From NCBI GenBank assembly GCA_029260075.1, contig JAJDDY010000058.1, forward strand, positions 1-64,000: DNA of 64,000 bases, read 5' to 3'. Within the stretch, counting starts at the first letter, position 1. Each line of letters begins with the position of its first letter. A program made the translations under genes and the position numbers. Under the pieces are notes generated by a model. That model saw only the letters and a list, made by a program, of their open reading frames with translations. It searched no databases and was not told where the DNA came from. Source of the stretch: Phycisphaerae bacterium (GTDB lineage Bacteria; Planctomycetota; Phycisphaerae; UBA1845). This document shows, in pieces, positions 1 to 6,699 of this stretch.

Positions 1-39
1 CGGGTGCGTGACAGAATCGGCGTCGGGCGCTTTTCAGAG

Positions 40-59
40 CACCGGGCGCAAGCCCGGTG
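40..59. repeat. GCAA-loop hairpin, family F copy 1
   Basis: An 8-bp perfect stem (CACCGGGC / GCCCGGTG) closes a GCAA tetraloop, preceded by TTTTCAGAG and followed by ACATG. A second copy at 4977-4996 keeps the loop and flanks, but both stem arms have changed in a compensating way. Confidence 0.75.
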
Positions 60-177
60 ACATGCTGACGCAGGGAGTCCGCAGGCTGGCGCCTGCGGCT
101 CTGACTCGGCGCACCCCTCCCGCCGGAAGTGTCACGGACCCTGTGGCACCGGTCCTCAACTGAAGATTCCAGTCCCG

Positions 178-210
178 TGTGGCACCGGCTTCCAGCCGGT
201 GATTCATAAA
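178..210 (+). repeat. Family A hairpin repeat, copy 1 (partial)
   Basis: The core CACCGGCTTCCAGCCGGTG at 183-201 is a perfect 8-bp stem with a TCC loop. The same core with TGTGG before it and GATCCATTAG after it recurs at about 4803, 13945, 15012, 24108, 44626 and, degenerate, 20417. This copy has lost most of the downstream flank. Confidence 0.8.
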
Positions 211-1095
211 CAACGCGACAGCGTTACTTCTTATCGTCTTCATCCTGACCGTCGCGCGCATGGCAAAACAGCTGATACCAAGTGTTCATAGCTGCCACGA
301 ACTCACCCATCGCTCGCTTACCGCCGCAGAACTGATGCCGGATGGCGTATTGCGAAACGTCCCATTAACCGAGCAACCGCACCACTTGCTCACGTCGCTT
401 GCTATCGGTCGGTGTCCGAGCGCCGCCATCACCACACCGGTCCGATCGTATAGTCTGTTGTTCAGTGGCGCAGGAAGTCCAGACTGCCGATGTCGACCCG
501 GTGGTCTTTCGCCGAGGGCAAAACGTCCCGACCTGAACCAACCACGGTTCCGATAACTTGCCGAGACCTGTGGTTGTGACGCACCTTATCGATCACGTTG
601 TGGGATCGTCCATGGGTTCAGTCGCGTAGCGTAACCGACAACACATGCTTCGTGATGCTTCATCTTGCCGGAGATTCTCGGGCCACCGGTAAGCACCTCA
701 TCGTGATGACGGGTGTGACGGCGTGCTTGGCCGATGGTATTGCGATATGTTGGATCGCGAAACTAAGTACGGCCACACGTCGCTTTCAAGGCTGCGACGC
801 GTGCTATTTCCCGGACGAATACGTAGTCGGCCAAAAAAATGTTCGAATCAAGAGCCCTTCGGCTTGACTCGCGCTACCCATTCCGCTTAAATTGGCGGCA
901 CGTGATGGCGTCGACCAGCGTGTCTTCCAGGCACGTTGTGCTGGGGTGTATGGTCGACGTCCACCAGGGGGTTTCAACACCCGTTGCTGCGTAGCCCACG
1001 CTACGGACGGTAGGTGTGAGGGGATCTTTCGTTTCGACATGTGGTGTCGTTACGGTCCCCCCAAAACTAGGTCGAAAATTGGGGAGCAAAGGGTA

Positions 1096-2424
1096 ATGTT
1101 TGTACGCGGCTTTTCGCTAATAGGTTGTCTCTGTCTTGCTGTCGCTTCCGTCGCCCAGGCGGGTGTCGCGGTTACGCTCGTTCCGAAAACTCCAGGGCCT
1201 TACGCGCAAGGCGAGAAGGTGTTGGTCGACGTGATGATCAATCAGGATCCAGTCGGCGCCGATCGCCTGCTTCGCTTCGCGCAGCTCGATTTCAACGCGA
1301 GGGATTCGGCGCTAACGTTGCGTCAGCCATTGTCTCACAACAAGGGTACGTTGATCACGGGCGACGACATCAACTTCTGGAACTTTGGTACGGTGGCCTG
1401 CGGCGACGTGCCACCCGTGCTTTCCGAGTGTGGAACCCCGGCGTGTGCTGCGTTGCTCTCCGAGTGCGGCTCGACGCACTTCATCATCGATCGCGGGTCG
1501 CTCTTCCTTCCGCCCGGTGACGGCATCATCTCGATCACTTTCGGCTCGGACGGAAGCGATCCGGCGGCCGTTCTCCTCGGCGAAAGTCTCAACCTGCAGA
1601 TCATGCTCCCCGGCGACGGCTCGATGTATCGAATTGGTACAACCGAAGTCACCATGCCGGGTGCAGATGGCACGTATACACTCGACGTGTTGAACGCCGC
1701 CGAAACTCATCCGGACAAAGGTGGTCAGTTCCGCTGGGGCTTCGGCCTCGTCGGTGGCGATCCCATCACGGTCTGGCGCGCAAGCGCTGGCGACGTGACC
1801 GGTGGCACGCTGGATATGGTGGTCGGCACGGTTACTACTCCGTCAACCGTTCAAAAGTGGGAGTCTTCCAACCCGCACGCTCCTCGCGTGGCCGAAGCCA
1901 GGATTGACTTGGGGCAGAGCCCCACCGAGCCGCGTTTTCTTGGCCTGAACAAGGTCGTCGTGACTTTTGACAACCCCATCGATCCAGCGTCGGCAACCGC
2001 CGCCAACGTGTCCGTTTCCGGTTGCGGGCTCGGCGATGTCGCGGTCGATTTGACCGGAACGACGGTTACGGTCAGCACCGCTGCAAGCGACACCGAGTTG
2101 GTTATCGAATTCTCTCCCAAGCTTCCCAACGTCGGACGTTACCTGATGGATGTCTCTGCCGTGCTCGGCGGGAACGGCGCTGCCGTTGCCGGCGCGACCA
2201 CGCAGATTGCCTACGCTCTTCTCGGTGACGCCACGGGCGACCGTCGCGTGACCGCCCAGGATGTTGGTGGTGTGCGATCGTTCGTCGGTCTCGACCCGAT
2301 TGATCCCAACGTAGCGTTCAACGTTCGGTCTGACGCGACCAATGACGGCCGAATCACGGCTCAAGATGTCGGTGGTGTTCGAAGCCAGGTCGGCACAGAC
2401 GCTCGTTCGATCACGTGTCCGTAG
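1096..2424 (+). CDS. Secreted dockerin-type protein, paralog 1
   Basis: Predicted secreted protein of 442 residues. The ATG at 1096 is preferred because it follows a purine-rich GGAGCAAAGGG and starts a clear signal peptide of about 22 residues ending AQA; the frame extends upstream without coding character. The last 70 or so residues hold two calcium-loop repeats (DATGDRRVTAQDV and DATNDGRITAQDV) typical of a type I dockerin, which in known systems docks onto cohesin. The rest is beta-rich with paired cysteines (DVPPVLSECG region), perhaps a cohesin-like or cadherin-like fold, which I cannot confirm. The next gene is a paralog, similar over the C-terminal half. Ligand and role are unknown. 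No cohesin gene is seen nearby. Confidence 0.8.
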   Translation: MFVRGFSLIGCLCLAVASVAQAGVAVTLVPKTPGPYAQGEKVLVDVMINQDPVGADRLLRFAQLDFNARDSALTLRQPLSHNKGTLITGDDINFWNFGTVACGDVPPVLSECGTPACAALLSECGSTHFIIDRGSLFLPPGDGIISITFGSDGSDPAAVLLGESLNLQIMLPGDGSMYRIGTTEVTMPGADGTYTLDVLNAAETHPDKGGQFRWGFGLVGGDPITVWRASAGDVTGGTLDMVVGTVTTPSTVQKWESSNPHAPRVAEARIDLGQSPTEPRFLGLNKVVVTFDNPIDPASATAANVSVSGCGLGDVAVDLTGTTVTVSTAASDTELVIEFSPKLPNVGRYLMDVSAVLGGNGAAVAGATTQIAYALLGDATGDRRVTAQDVGGVRSFVGLDPIDPNVAFNVRSDATNDGRITAQDVGGVRSQVGTDARSITCP

Positions 2425-2641
2425 GTTTTGACGGGCCGCTACTGCCGCCTTTGGCGGCGGTTTCGGCCCAAAGTTGTGCGACGCGGAGACATTTTTTCTC
2501 GCGCCGCGACGAATTGAGGGCGATTACTCCAGTGTGGGGTTCGGGAGGTCCGACCTCTTGGAACTCGGGCTGTTCGGGTTGGGCTGGTTTGGCCAGGTCG
2601 ATCCACCGATCGAATATGACCGTCTTACTGGAGCGACTACG

Positions 2642-3859
2642 ATGAAAAAACTTCTCACACTTACGCTTGCGAGCATGTTCTGCGGCTCGGCCGCCCTTGC
2701 GACCGATCTGAACCTCGTTCTTCAAGCCCCGGGCGGCGCGTCCGAAGTGTCCGTCGCACCTGGCGAAACCGTGAATTACGAGTTGTGGGGCACCCTGAGC
2801 GATACCGCCAACGGCGGTCTTGCCCTATGGGGTGCAACGCTCTCGTTCGATGGTGGCGACCTCCCGCCGGCCAACGTGCCTGCGGCTGGCGACCTTGCCA
2901 ACTCGGTTCGACCGGCTGGCATCACCAACCCAGACGACAGTTGCCCGCCAGCCTGCGGCTATGCCGGCACGGTCATCGCTGGCGATCTCGTCCAGTGTGG
3001 CGGTGGTCAAAATACGATCAAGAACGTGATCGGTAATGCCGCGTTCCCGATCGGTAGTGTGATCGAGGACATCGGCAAGACTTCGGTCCTGCTGCTCTCC
3101 GGTTCGCTAACAGCGCCCGCAGCCGATGGGGCGTATCTGCTGTCCGTGGGTGACGGCTTCGCCAACGTCATTGTCGAAGGATCGCTGGGTGATCCGTTCT
3201 TCCCAGTGGTTGCTGCAGGCGTCGTCGTTGGGCAAAACTTCATCGTCAATGTTGGCGGGTGTGTTCCTCCGCAGGTTGTTGCCTGGGAATCAGTCGGAAC
3301 GCACGGCCGTGGCGTCGGTGATGTGGGTCTTGAAATCTCGGCGGCTGGCACGTTTAGCGAGCCCCGTTTCGCTGGTATCAGCAAGCTGCTCGTCACGTTT
3401 GATGCGGCGATCGCTCCGCCCACAACGGCCAACGTCACTGTGGTCGGTTGTGATGGCGCTGGTGCAGTCGACGTCACCGGTAGCACGATGACGGTTTCGA
3501 CCGCCGCCGGGGCCACTGAAATGATTATCGAATTTTCGCCCAAGCTTCCCGACCTGGCTCGCTATGTGGTTGAGTTGACCGGTCTTGTAAGGCAGGGTTC
3601 GACGGCCGGCGTGTGCCTGGTCGAGGGCGATCTCCTGATGGAAATGAGTGCCGTGCTCGGTGACGCCACAGGCGATCGTCGTGTAACGGCTCAAGATGTG
3701 GGCGGTGCCCGTTCGTTCGTTGGTGTCGATCCGATCGATGCGACCAACCTGTTCCATGTTCGCTCCGACGCGACGATGGATGGGCGTATCACAGCTCAGG
3801 ACGTCGGCGGTATCCGTGCCCAGGTTGGCCACGATGCCCGTACGTTCGTGTGTCCCTAG
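2642..3859 (+). CDS. Secreted dockerin-type protein, paralog 2
   Basis: Predicted secreted protein of 405 residues. The start at 2642 follows TGGAGCGACTACG and begins MKKLLTLTLASMFCG, a classic signal peptide likely cleaved after ALA near residue 20. The C-terminal 65 residues carry the same two dockerin-like loops as the gene before it (DATGDRRVTAQDV, DATMDGRITAQDV). Both proteins also share a stretch built around VTVSTAA..TE..IEFSPKLP and a final CP. The pair is therefore a tandem duplication with diverged N-terminal halves. The N-terminal half has a PGGASEVSVAPGETV motif resembling the opening of the PEP-CTERM proteins downstream, so the whole 1-6 kb block may be one family of surface proteins. 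Precise function unknown. Confidence 0.82.
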   Translation: MKKLLTLTLASMFCGSAALATDLNLVLQAPGGASEVSVAPGETVNYELWGTLSDTANGGLALWGATLSFDGGDLPPANVPAAGDLANSVRPAGITNPDDSCPPACGYAGTVIAGDLVQCGGGQNTIKNVIGNAAFPIGSVIEDIGKTSVLLLSGSLTAPAADGAYLLSVGDGFANVIVEGSLGDPFFPVVAAGVVVGQNFIVNVGGCVPPQVVAWESVGTHGRGVGDVGLEISAAGTFSEPRFAGISKLLVTFDAAIAPPTTANVTVVGCDGAGAVDVTGSTMTVSTAAGATEMIIEFSPKLPDLARYVVELTGLVRQGSTAGVCLVEGDLLMEMSAVLGDATGDRRVTAQDVGGARSFVGVDPIDATNLFHVRSDATMDGRITAQDVGGIRAQVGHDARTFVCP

Positions 3860-3918
3860 TCTAGTTATCGGGTCTACGATTGATCCGTGGTTTTTGATGT
3901 TTTTCTGTTGTAGCTTGG

Positions 3919-3947
3919 TTGACCTTCGGGGACGGAGGGGTTAGAAT
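3919..3947 (+). promoter_or_regulatory. Candidate sigma70-type promoter for PEP-CTERM gene 1
   Basis: TTGACC at 3919-3924 and TAGAAT at 3942-3947 are separated by exactly 17 bases. This is close to the housekeeping consensus and would give a leader of about 90 bases before the ATG at 4044. It is the best promoter match I found in the window, but promoters in planctomycetes are poorly defined. Confidence 0.5.
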
Positions 3948-4043
3948 CGGCCATCGAACACGCTGGGTTCGGGTGTCCTGCCTAAGAGCGTGCTCCTTGG
4001 AATGCAAGACTGTTGATTGTGACTATAGAAAGGGTGGATTGAG

Positions 4044-4613
4044 ATGGGAAAGATGAATATGTTTGGTAAATTGGCGGCTGTTGGTGTCTGCATGATGCTG
4101 GCGTCGCAGGCTCGTGCTGAGTTTGTTATCTCGGTGCAGGATGCTCCCGGAACCGGAAACAGTTCGGTCACCGTGGCTCCTGGCCAGGATTTCAGCGTTT
4201 TCGTAAACCTTGCGAGCGATTCCGCTGAGGAGTTCGAGTCCTTCGGGTTCGATCTCGCCATGAGCGGTCTGCCGCTAGGCAGGCGAAGCTACGAGTTGTC
4301 TGCTCCGCCGTTCGTAACCGGTGGTGTCAACGACTTCAGCGACATTGGCACGCTGCACTTCGAGGGCTTGGCCGACAACGCCGGCGATGTCTTCGGTGAC
4401 GGTGCGCTTGTCACATTGAATCTTACCGCGGGAACCGATGCGGGCACGACGACGATCGACGCGCTCCCTGACTTCCTTGCAGCGGGCTTCTTCACCTTCG
4501 ATTCAGTCGCTGGCCAGCAGTTTACGGTCAACGTGACGCCCGAGCCCGCTACCCTGATGCTCCTTGGCATCGGTGGCGTTGCGGCTCTTCGTCGTCGCCG
4601 TCGCACTGCGTAA
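4044..4613 (+). CDS. PEP-CTERM sorting-domain protein, paralog 1
   Basis: Exported protein of 189 residues with an N-terminal signal peptide (cleavage after ARA near residue 25). Its C-terminal tail is TPEPATL, then a hydrophobic stretch, then RRRRR, with the PEP motif at residues 166-168. This is the PEP-CTERM signal recognised by exosortase (EpsH) in Gram-negative bacteria that make exopolysaccharide. The middle is beta-rich (VQDAPGTGNSSVTVAPGQ), resembling cohesin-like extracellular modules. The start follows GAAAGGGTGGATTGAG. A strong terminator lies 47 bases after the stop, so this is probably a single-gene unit. The gene at 5306 is a paralog with the same layout. No exosortase is in the window, so processing depends on a gene elsewhere. 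Confidence 0.88.
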   Translation: MGKMNMFGKLAAVGVCMMLASQARAEFVISVQDAPGTGNSSVTVAPGQDFSVFVNLASDSAEEFESFGFDLAMSGLPLGRRSYELSAPPFVTGGVNDFSDIGTLHFEGLADNAGDVFGDGALVTLNLTAGTDAGTTTIDALPDFLAAGFFTFDSVAGQQFTVNVTPEPATLMLLGIGGVAALRRRRRTA

Positions 4614-4659
4614 GTTCGCAGCCGACGAGACAACAGAAGAACCACCCTTCAGAATAATC

Positions 4660-4696
4660 GGGCTGGGATCGAGCGGTTTTCGATCCCAGCCCTTTT
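4660..4696 (+). terminator. Rho-independent terminator after PEP-CTERM gene 1
   Basis: A perfect 12-bp stem (GGGCTGGGATCG at 4660-4671 with CGATCCCAGCCC at 4681-4692), a 9-base loop and a TTTT run at 4693-4696 make a textbook intrinsic terminator on the plus strand. Confidence 0.85.
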
Positions 4697-4802
4697 GGTG
4701 CGCGCCTATCGCCGCGCCAAGTCGCGGGACTGCCACTGGCGTTCCTAGCCGAACCCGTCTCGTGTCGTCTGGCCCCTCTGAGAGCCAAGGCACGTGATGA
4801 CG

Positions 4803-4872
4803 TGGTGTGGCACCGGCTTCCAGCCGGTGATCCATTAGCTCTTTACCGCTCATCGATGCGAGTCCGCCGACC
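4803..4872 (+). repeat. Family A hairpin repeat, copy 2
   Basis: TGTGG, then the perfect hairpin CACCGGCTTCCAGCCGGTG at 4811-4829, then GATCCATTAG and a degenerate version of the downstream flank (TTTACCGCTCATCGATGCG) seen in the other copies. Confidence 0.8.
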
Positions 4873-4976
4873 GCATCCTGCGGGCATTTCACCGTCGACA
4901 TTTCGTGTCCGGATGGGTGTGTGACAGACTAGGCCGGTCGTGCATCAATGTTCGAGGGCGGCGCGTCCTGTCAGAG

Positions 4977-4996
4977 CTGTGGGCGCAAGCCCACAG
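4977..4996. repeat. GCAA-loop hairpin, family F copy 2
   Basis: Perfect 8-bp stem CTGTGGGC / GCCCACAG closing a GCAA loop, again preceded by TCAGAG and followed by ACATG, with GTGTGACAGA some 60 bases upstream as in copy 1. The stem differs from copy 1 at paired positions on both arms. Confidence 0.75.
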
Positions 4997-5305
4997 ACAT
5001 GGTACGAACGAGCACAGCGTTTCTTCGATACCAGACTGGTCACACGGCTCGCGCCCTATGCTCTGATGAATGACCGCCGATTCTGCCATGCACCCTGTCC
5101 GGATCGTCCGACGGATTCACAATGGCTCGGTCGCGCGATTGTCGGTATGTTCCACACAATCCTGCGTGACCGCACGGCCACTGGCGGGTACAATACTCAA
5201 AACTCATGGCCACGAGCAAACAGCGATCGCCCGCCGTGCGAGACGCGATCGTCCCTCGTGGTTCGGCATGTTTGCTTAGGCTCTAACGAGGAGGCGTGGA
5301 TTGTC

Positions 5306-5899
5306 ATGCCAAGATTCGGAATCCTAGGAAACGTCGCGGCCGTGTGGGTTGGTCTTGCGTCAGCGTCGGCCGCCAGTGCCGGTTTCGGCGGTAGCCCCAG
5401 TGTCTTTGTTGTGGTTCAGGATGCACCGGATACAGGTAACAGCTCCATCACCGTAGCCCCGGGCGAGGAGTTCAGCGTTTGGGTCAACATCACCGGTGAT
5501 GCGGGTTTCGAGTCCGAGAGCTTCGGTCTCGATCTAGCCGCTCGTGGTTTGGCGCTGGACTACAGAGGCTATTCGTTGCCGCCGCCAGTCTTCATAACAG
5601 GTGGCGTGAATGACTTTAGCGATCTCACAAGCTTGCACTTCGAGGCGCTCACTGACAACGCCGGTGAAGTTTTTAGTAGTGGTCCACTGGTCAAGCTCGA
5701 TCTAACGGCCTCGTCCGACCCGGGCGGCGGTGTGTCAACTGTTGACGTGATAGACGGCTTTTTCAATTGTGGGTTTTCCGGGTGCAACGTCATTTCTGGC
5801 GAGACTTTCACGGTAAATGTGACGCCCGAGCCAGCGACGCTGCTGCTACTGAGCCTCGGCGGAGTGGCCGCGCTGCGTCGCCGTAATTCCGCCACATAG
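5306..5899 (+). CDS. PEP-CTERM sorting-domain protein, paralog 2
   Basis: Exported protein of 197 residues, paralogous to the gene at 4044 along its whole length. It has the same opening (VVVQDAPDTGNSSITVAPG), the same central FITGGVNDFSDLTSLHFEAL block and the same tail, TPEPATLLLLSLGG then RRR, with PEP at about residues 174-176. The ATG at 5306 follows a strong GAGGAGG box and opens a signal peptide ending ASA. It differs from paralog 1 by a two-cysteine insertion (NCGFSGC) near residue 150. Expected to be handed to an exosortase and anchored or released at the cell surface. Its partner and role are unknown. Confidence 0.87.
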   Translation: MPRFGILGNVAAVWVGLASASAASAGFGGSPSVFVVVQDAPDTGNSSITVAPGEEFSVWVNITGDAGFESESFGLDLAARGLALDYRGYSLPPPVFITGGVNDFSDLTSLHFEALTDNAGEVFSSGPLVKLDLTASSDPGGGVSTVDVIDGFFNCGFSGCNVISGETFTVNVTPEPATLLLLSLGGVAALRRRNSAT

Positions 5900-6025
5900 G
5901 CATGCTCGCATTGGTCGCGCAAGCGTGACCGCGCGGACCGTGACGGGTACACTTCTGTGTGAGCGTGGGCGGTCAGACGATGATCGGACGTATCGCGTGC
6001 TAACGACACTTGACGGAGCGAGTTG

Positions 6026-6442
6026 ATGGGCGAGCCTAACGACGTATCCGGCGGCCAACACACGGTGTTGCTGGCTGAGGACAATCCGCAGCATCTTGAG
6101 CTGCTGCAAGCCTACATGGAGGAAGTGCCGGAAGCGCACATCGTCACCGCGACTAATGGGCTCGAAGCGCTCACCAAGATTCAAGAAACATCGCCGGTGC
6201 TGGTGCTCTTGGATATTATGATGCCCAAGATGTCCGGCTTCGAGGTGTGCAAACGGATCAAAGCCGACCCGAAGACCCGCGACATCACGATCGTCATGGT
6301 GACCGCGCTCAGCGAAACGGGCGACGTCGAACGCGCCGCGGAGTGCGGCACGGACGACTACCTATCCAAGCCGGTCGATCGTAAGGAACTGGTCGATCTG
6401 GTTCACAAGATTCTCAATACGAAGGGACGCACCGCCGAGTAG
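6026..6442 (+). CDS. Single-domain response regulator (CheY-like)
   Basis: A 138-residue receiver domain with no output domain. Visible family residues are the acidic pair in LLAEDN (residues 16-20), the phospho-acceptor Asp63 in LLDIMMP, Thr93 in VTALSE and Lys115 in LSKPVD. All are in the right order and spacing for an active receiver. The ATG at 6026 is chosen over the TTG just before it; a GGAG lies 10 bases upstream. Proteins of this size act as phosphorelay intermediates or diffusible signals for a histidine kinase or a phosphatase. No kinase is adjacent, so the partner is unknown. Its stop codon lies inside a GC-rich 8-bp hairpin (6432-6458) that lacks a T run and may act as a weak terminator. 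Confidence 0.9.
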   Translation: MGEPNDVSGGQHTVLLAEDNPQHLELLQAYMEEVPEAHIVTATNGLEALTKIQETSPVLVLLDIMMPKMSGFEVCKRIKADPKTRDITIVMVTALSETGDVERAAECGTDDYLSKPVDRKELVDLVHKILNTKGRTAE

Positions 6443-6516
6443 TCCCACCCCTCGGCGGACTGTGGCCATGCGCCCCATGCGCGTATTCATTTCAATTCGT
6501 CGACAACCAAGTGCTT

Positions 6517-6663
6517 TGTCACGATTCAAGTGACGGGTTCGTCCGATCCGATCCGATCCGATCCGCGACCGTGAGGGAGCGTTTTCAAGCTGTCACGACC
6601 GGCGCTCAAACGTCCGCTTCCTAACGGGCGCGGCTCGGTTAGCCCGTCATTCGATGTGTGACA
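6517..6663 (+). repeat. Family B foldback repeat, copy 1 (full)
   Basis: A 147-base element between convergent genes. The outer ends are imperfect inverted repeats, TGTCACGATTCAAGTGACGG against CCGTCATTCGATGTGTGACA. Inside is a second inverted pair, GCGACCGTGAGGGAGCG against CGCTTCCTAACGGGCGCGG. GATCC is repeated four times in tandem just before the inner arm. The layout suggests a miniature foldback element. Other copies lie at about 9096, 20212, 21640, 22656, 23947, 27395, 31400, 41953 and 62366. Confidence 0.8.
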
Positions 6664-6699
6664 GCGCGCCAGTTCGTTCAGCCCACTTGCGTACTCCAG

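Larger units (their letters stand above)
1..1095. other. Intergenic region with hairpin repeats, no convincing gene
   Basis: The first 210 bases hold three perfect 8-bp stem hairpins: 40-59 (GCAA loop), 79-98 (TGGC loop) and 183-201 (TCC loop). The first and third belong to families that recur elsewhere in the window. From about 210 to 1095 I see only short open frames of 70-100 codons with no recognisable motif and no good ribosome binding site. The frame running into the dockerin gene is open from 892, but its first 68 codons look non-coding. Confidence 0.6.
4697..5305. other. Intergenic spacer with two repeat families
   Basis: This spacer between the two PEP-CTERM genes holds a family A hairpin repeat (about 4803-4872) and a family F GCAA hairpin (4977-4996). 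A TACAAT that could be a -10 box lies at about 5198-5203, without a convincing -35. The frame of the downstream gene stays open from 4940, but the part before 5306 lacks coding character. Confidence 0.5.

Noticed and set aside
210-900. Degraded transposase or other gene remnant in the first kilobase
   Set aside because: Short frames on both strands gave no recognisable transposase motif, so no pseudogene is called.
892-1095. Upstream extension of dockerin paralog 1
   Set aside because: Would bury the signal peptide 68 residues into the protein, and the codons look non-coding.
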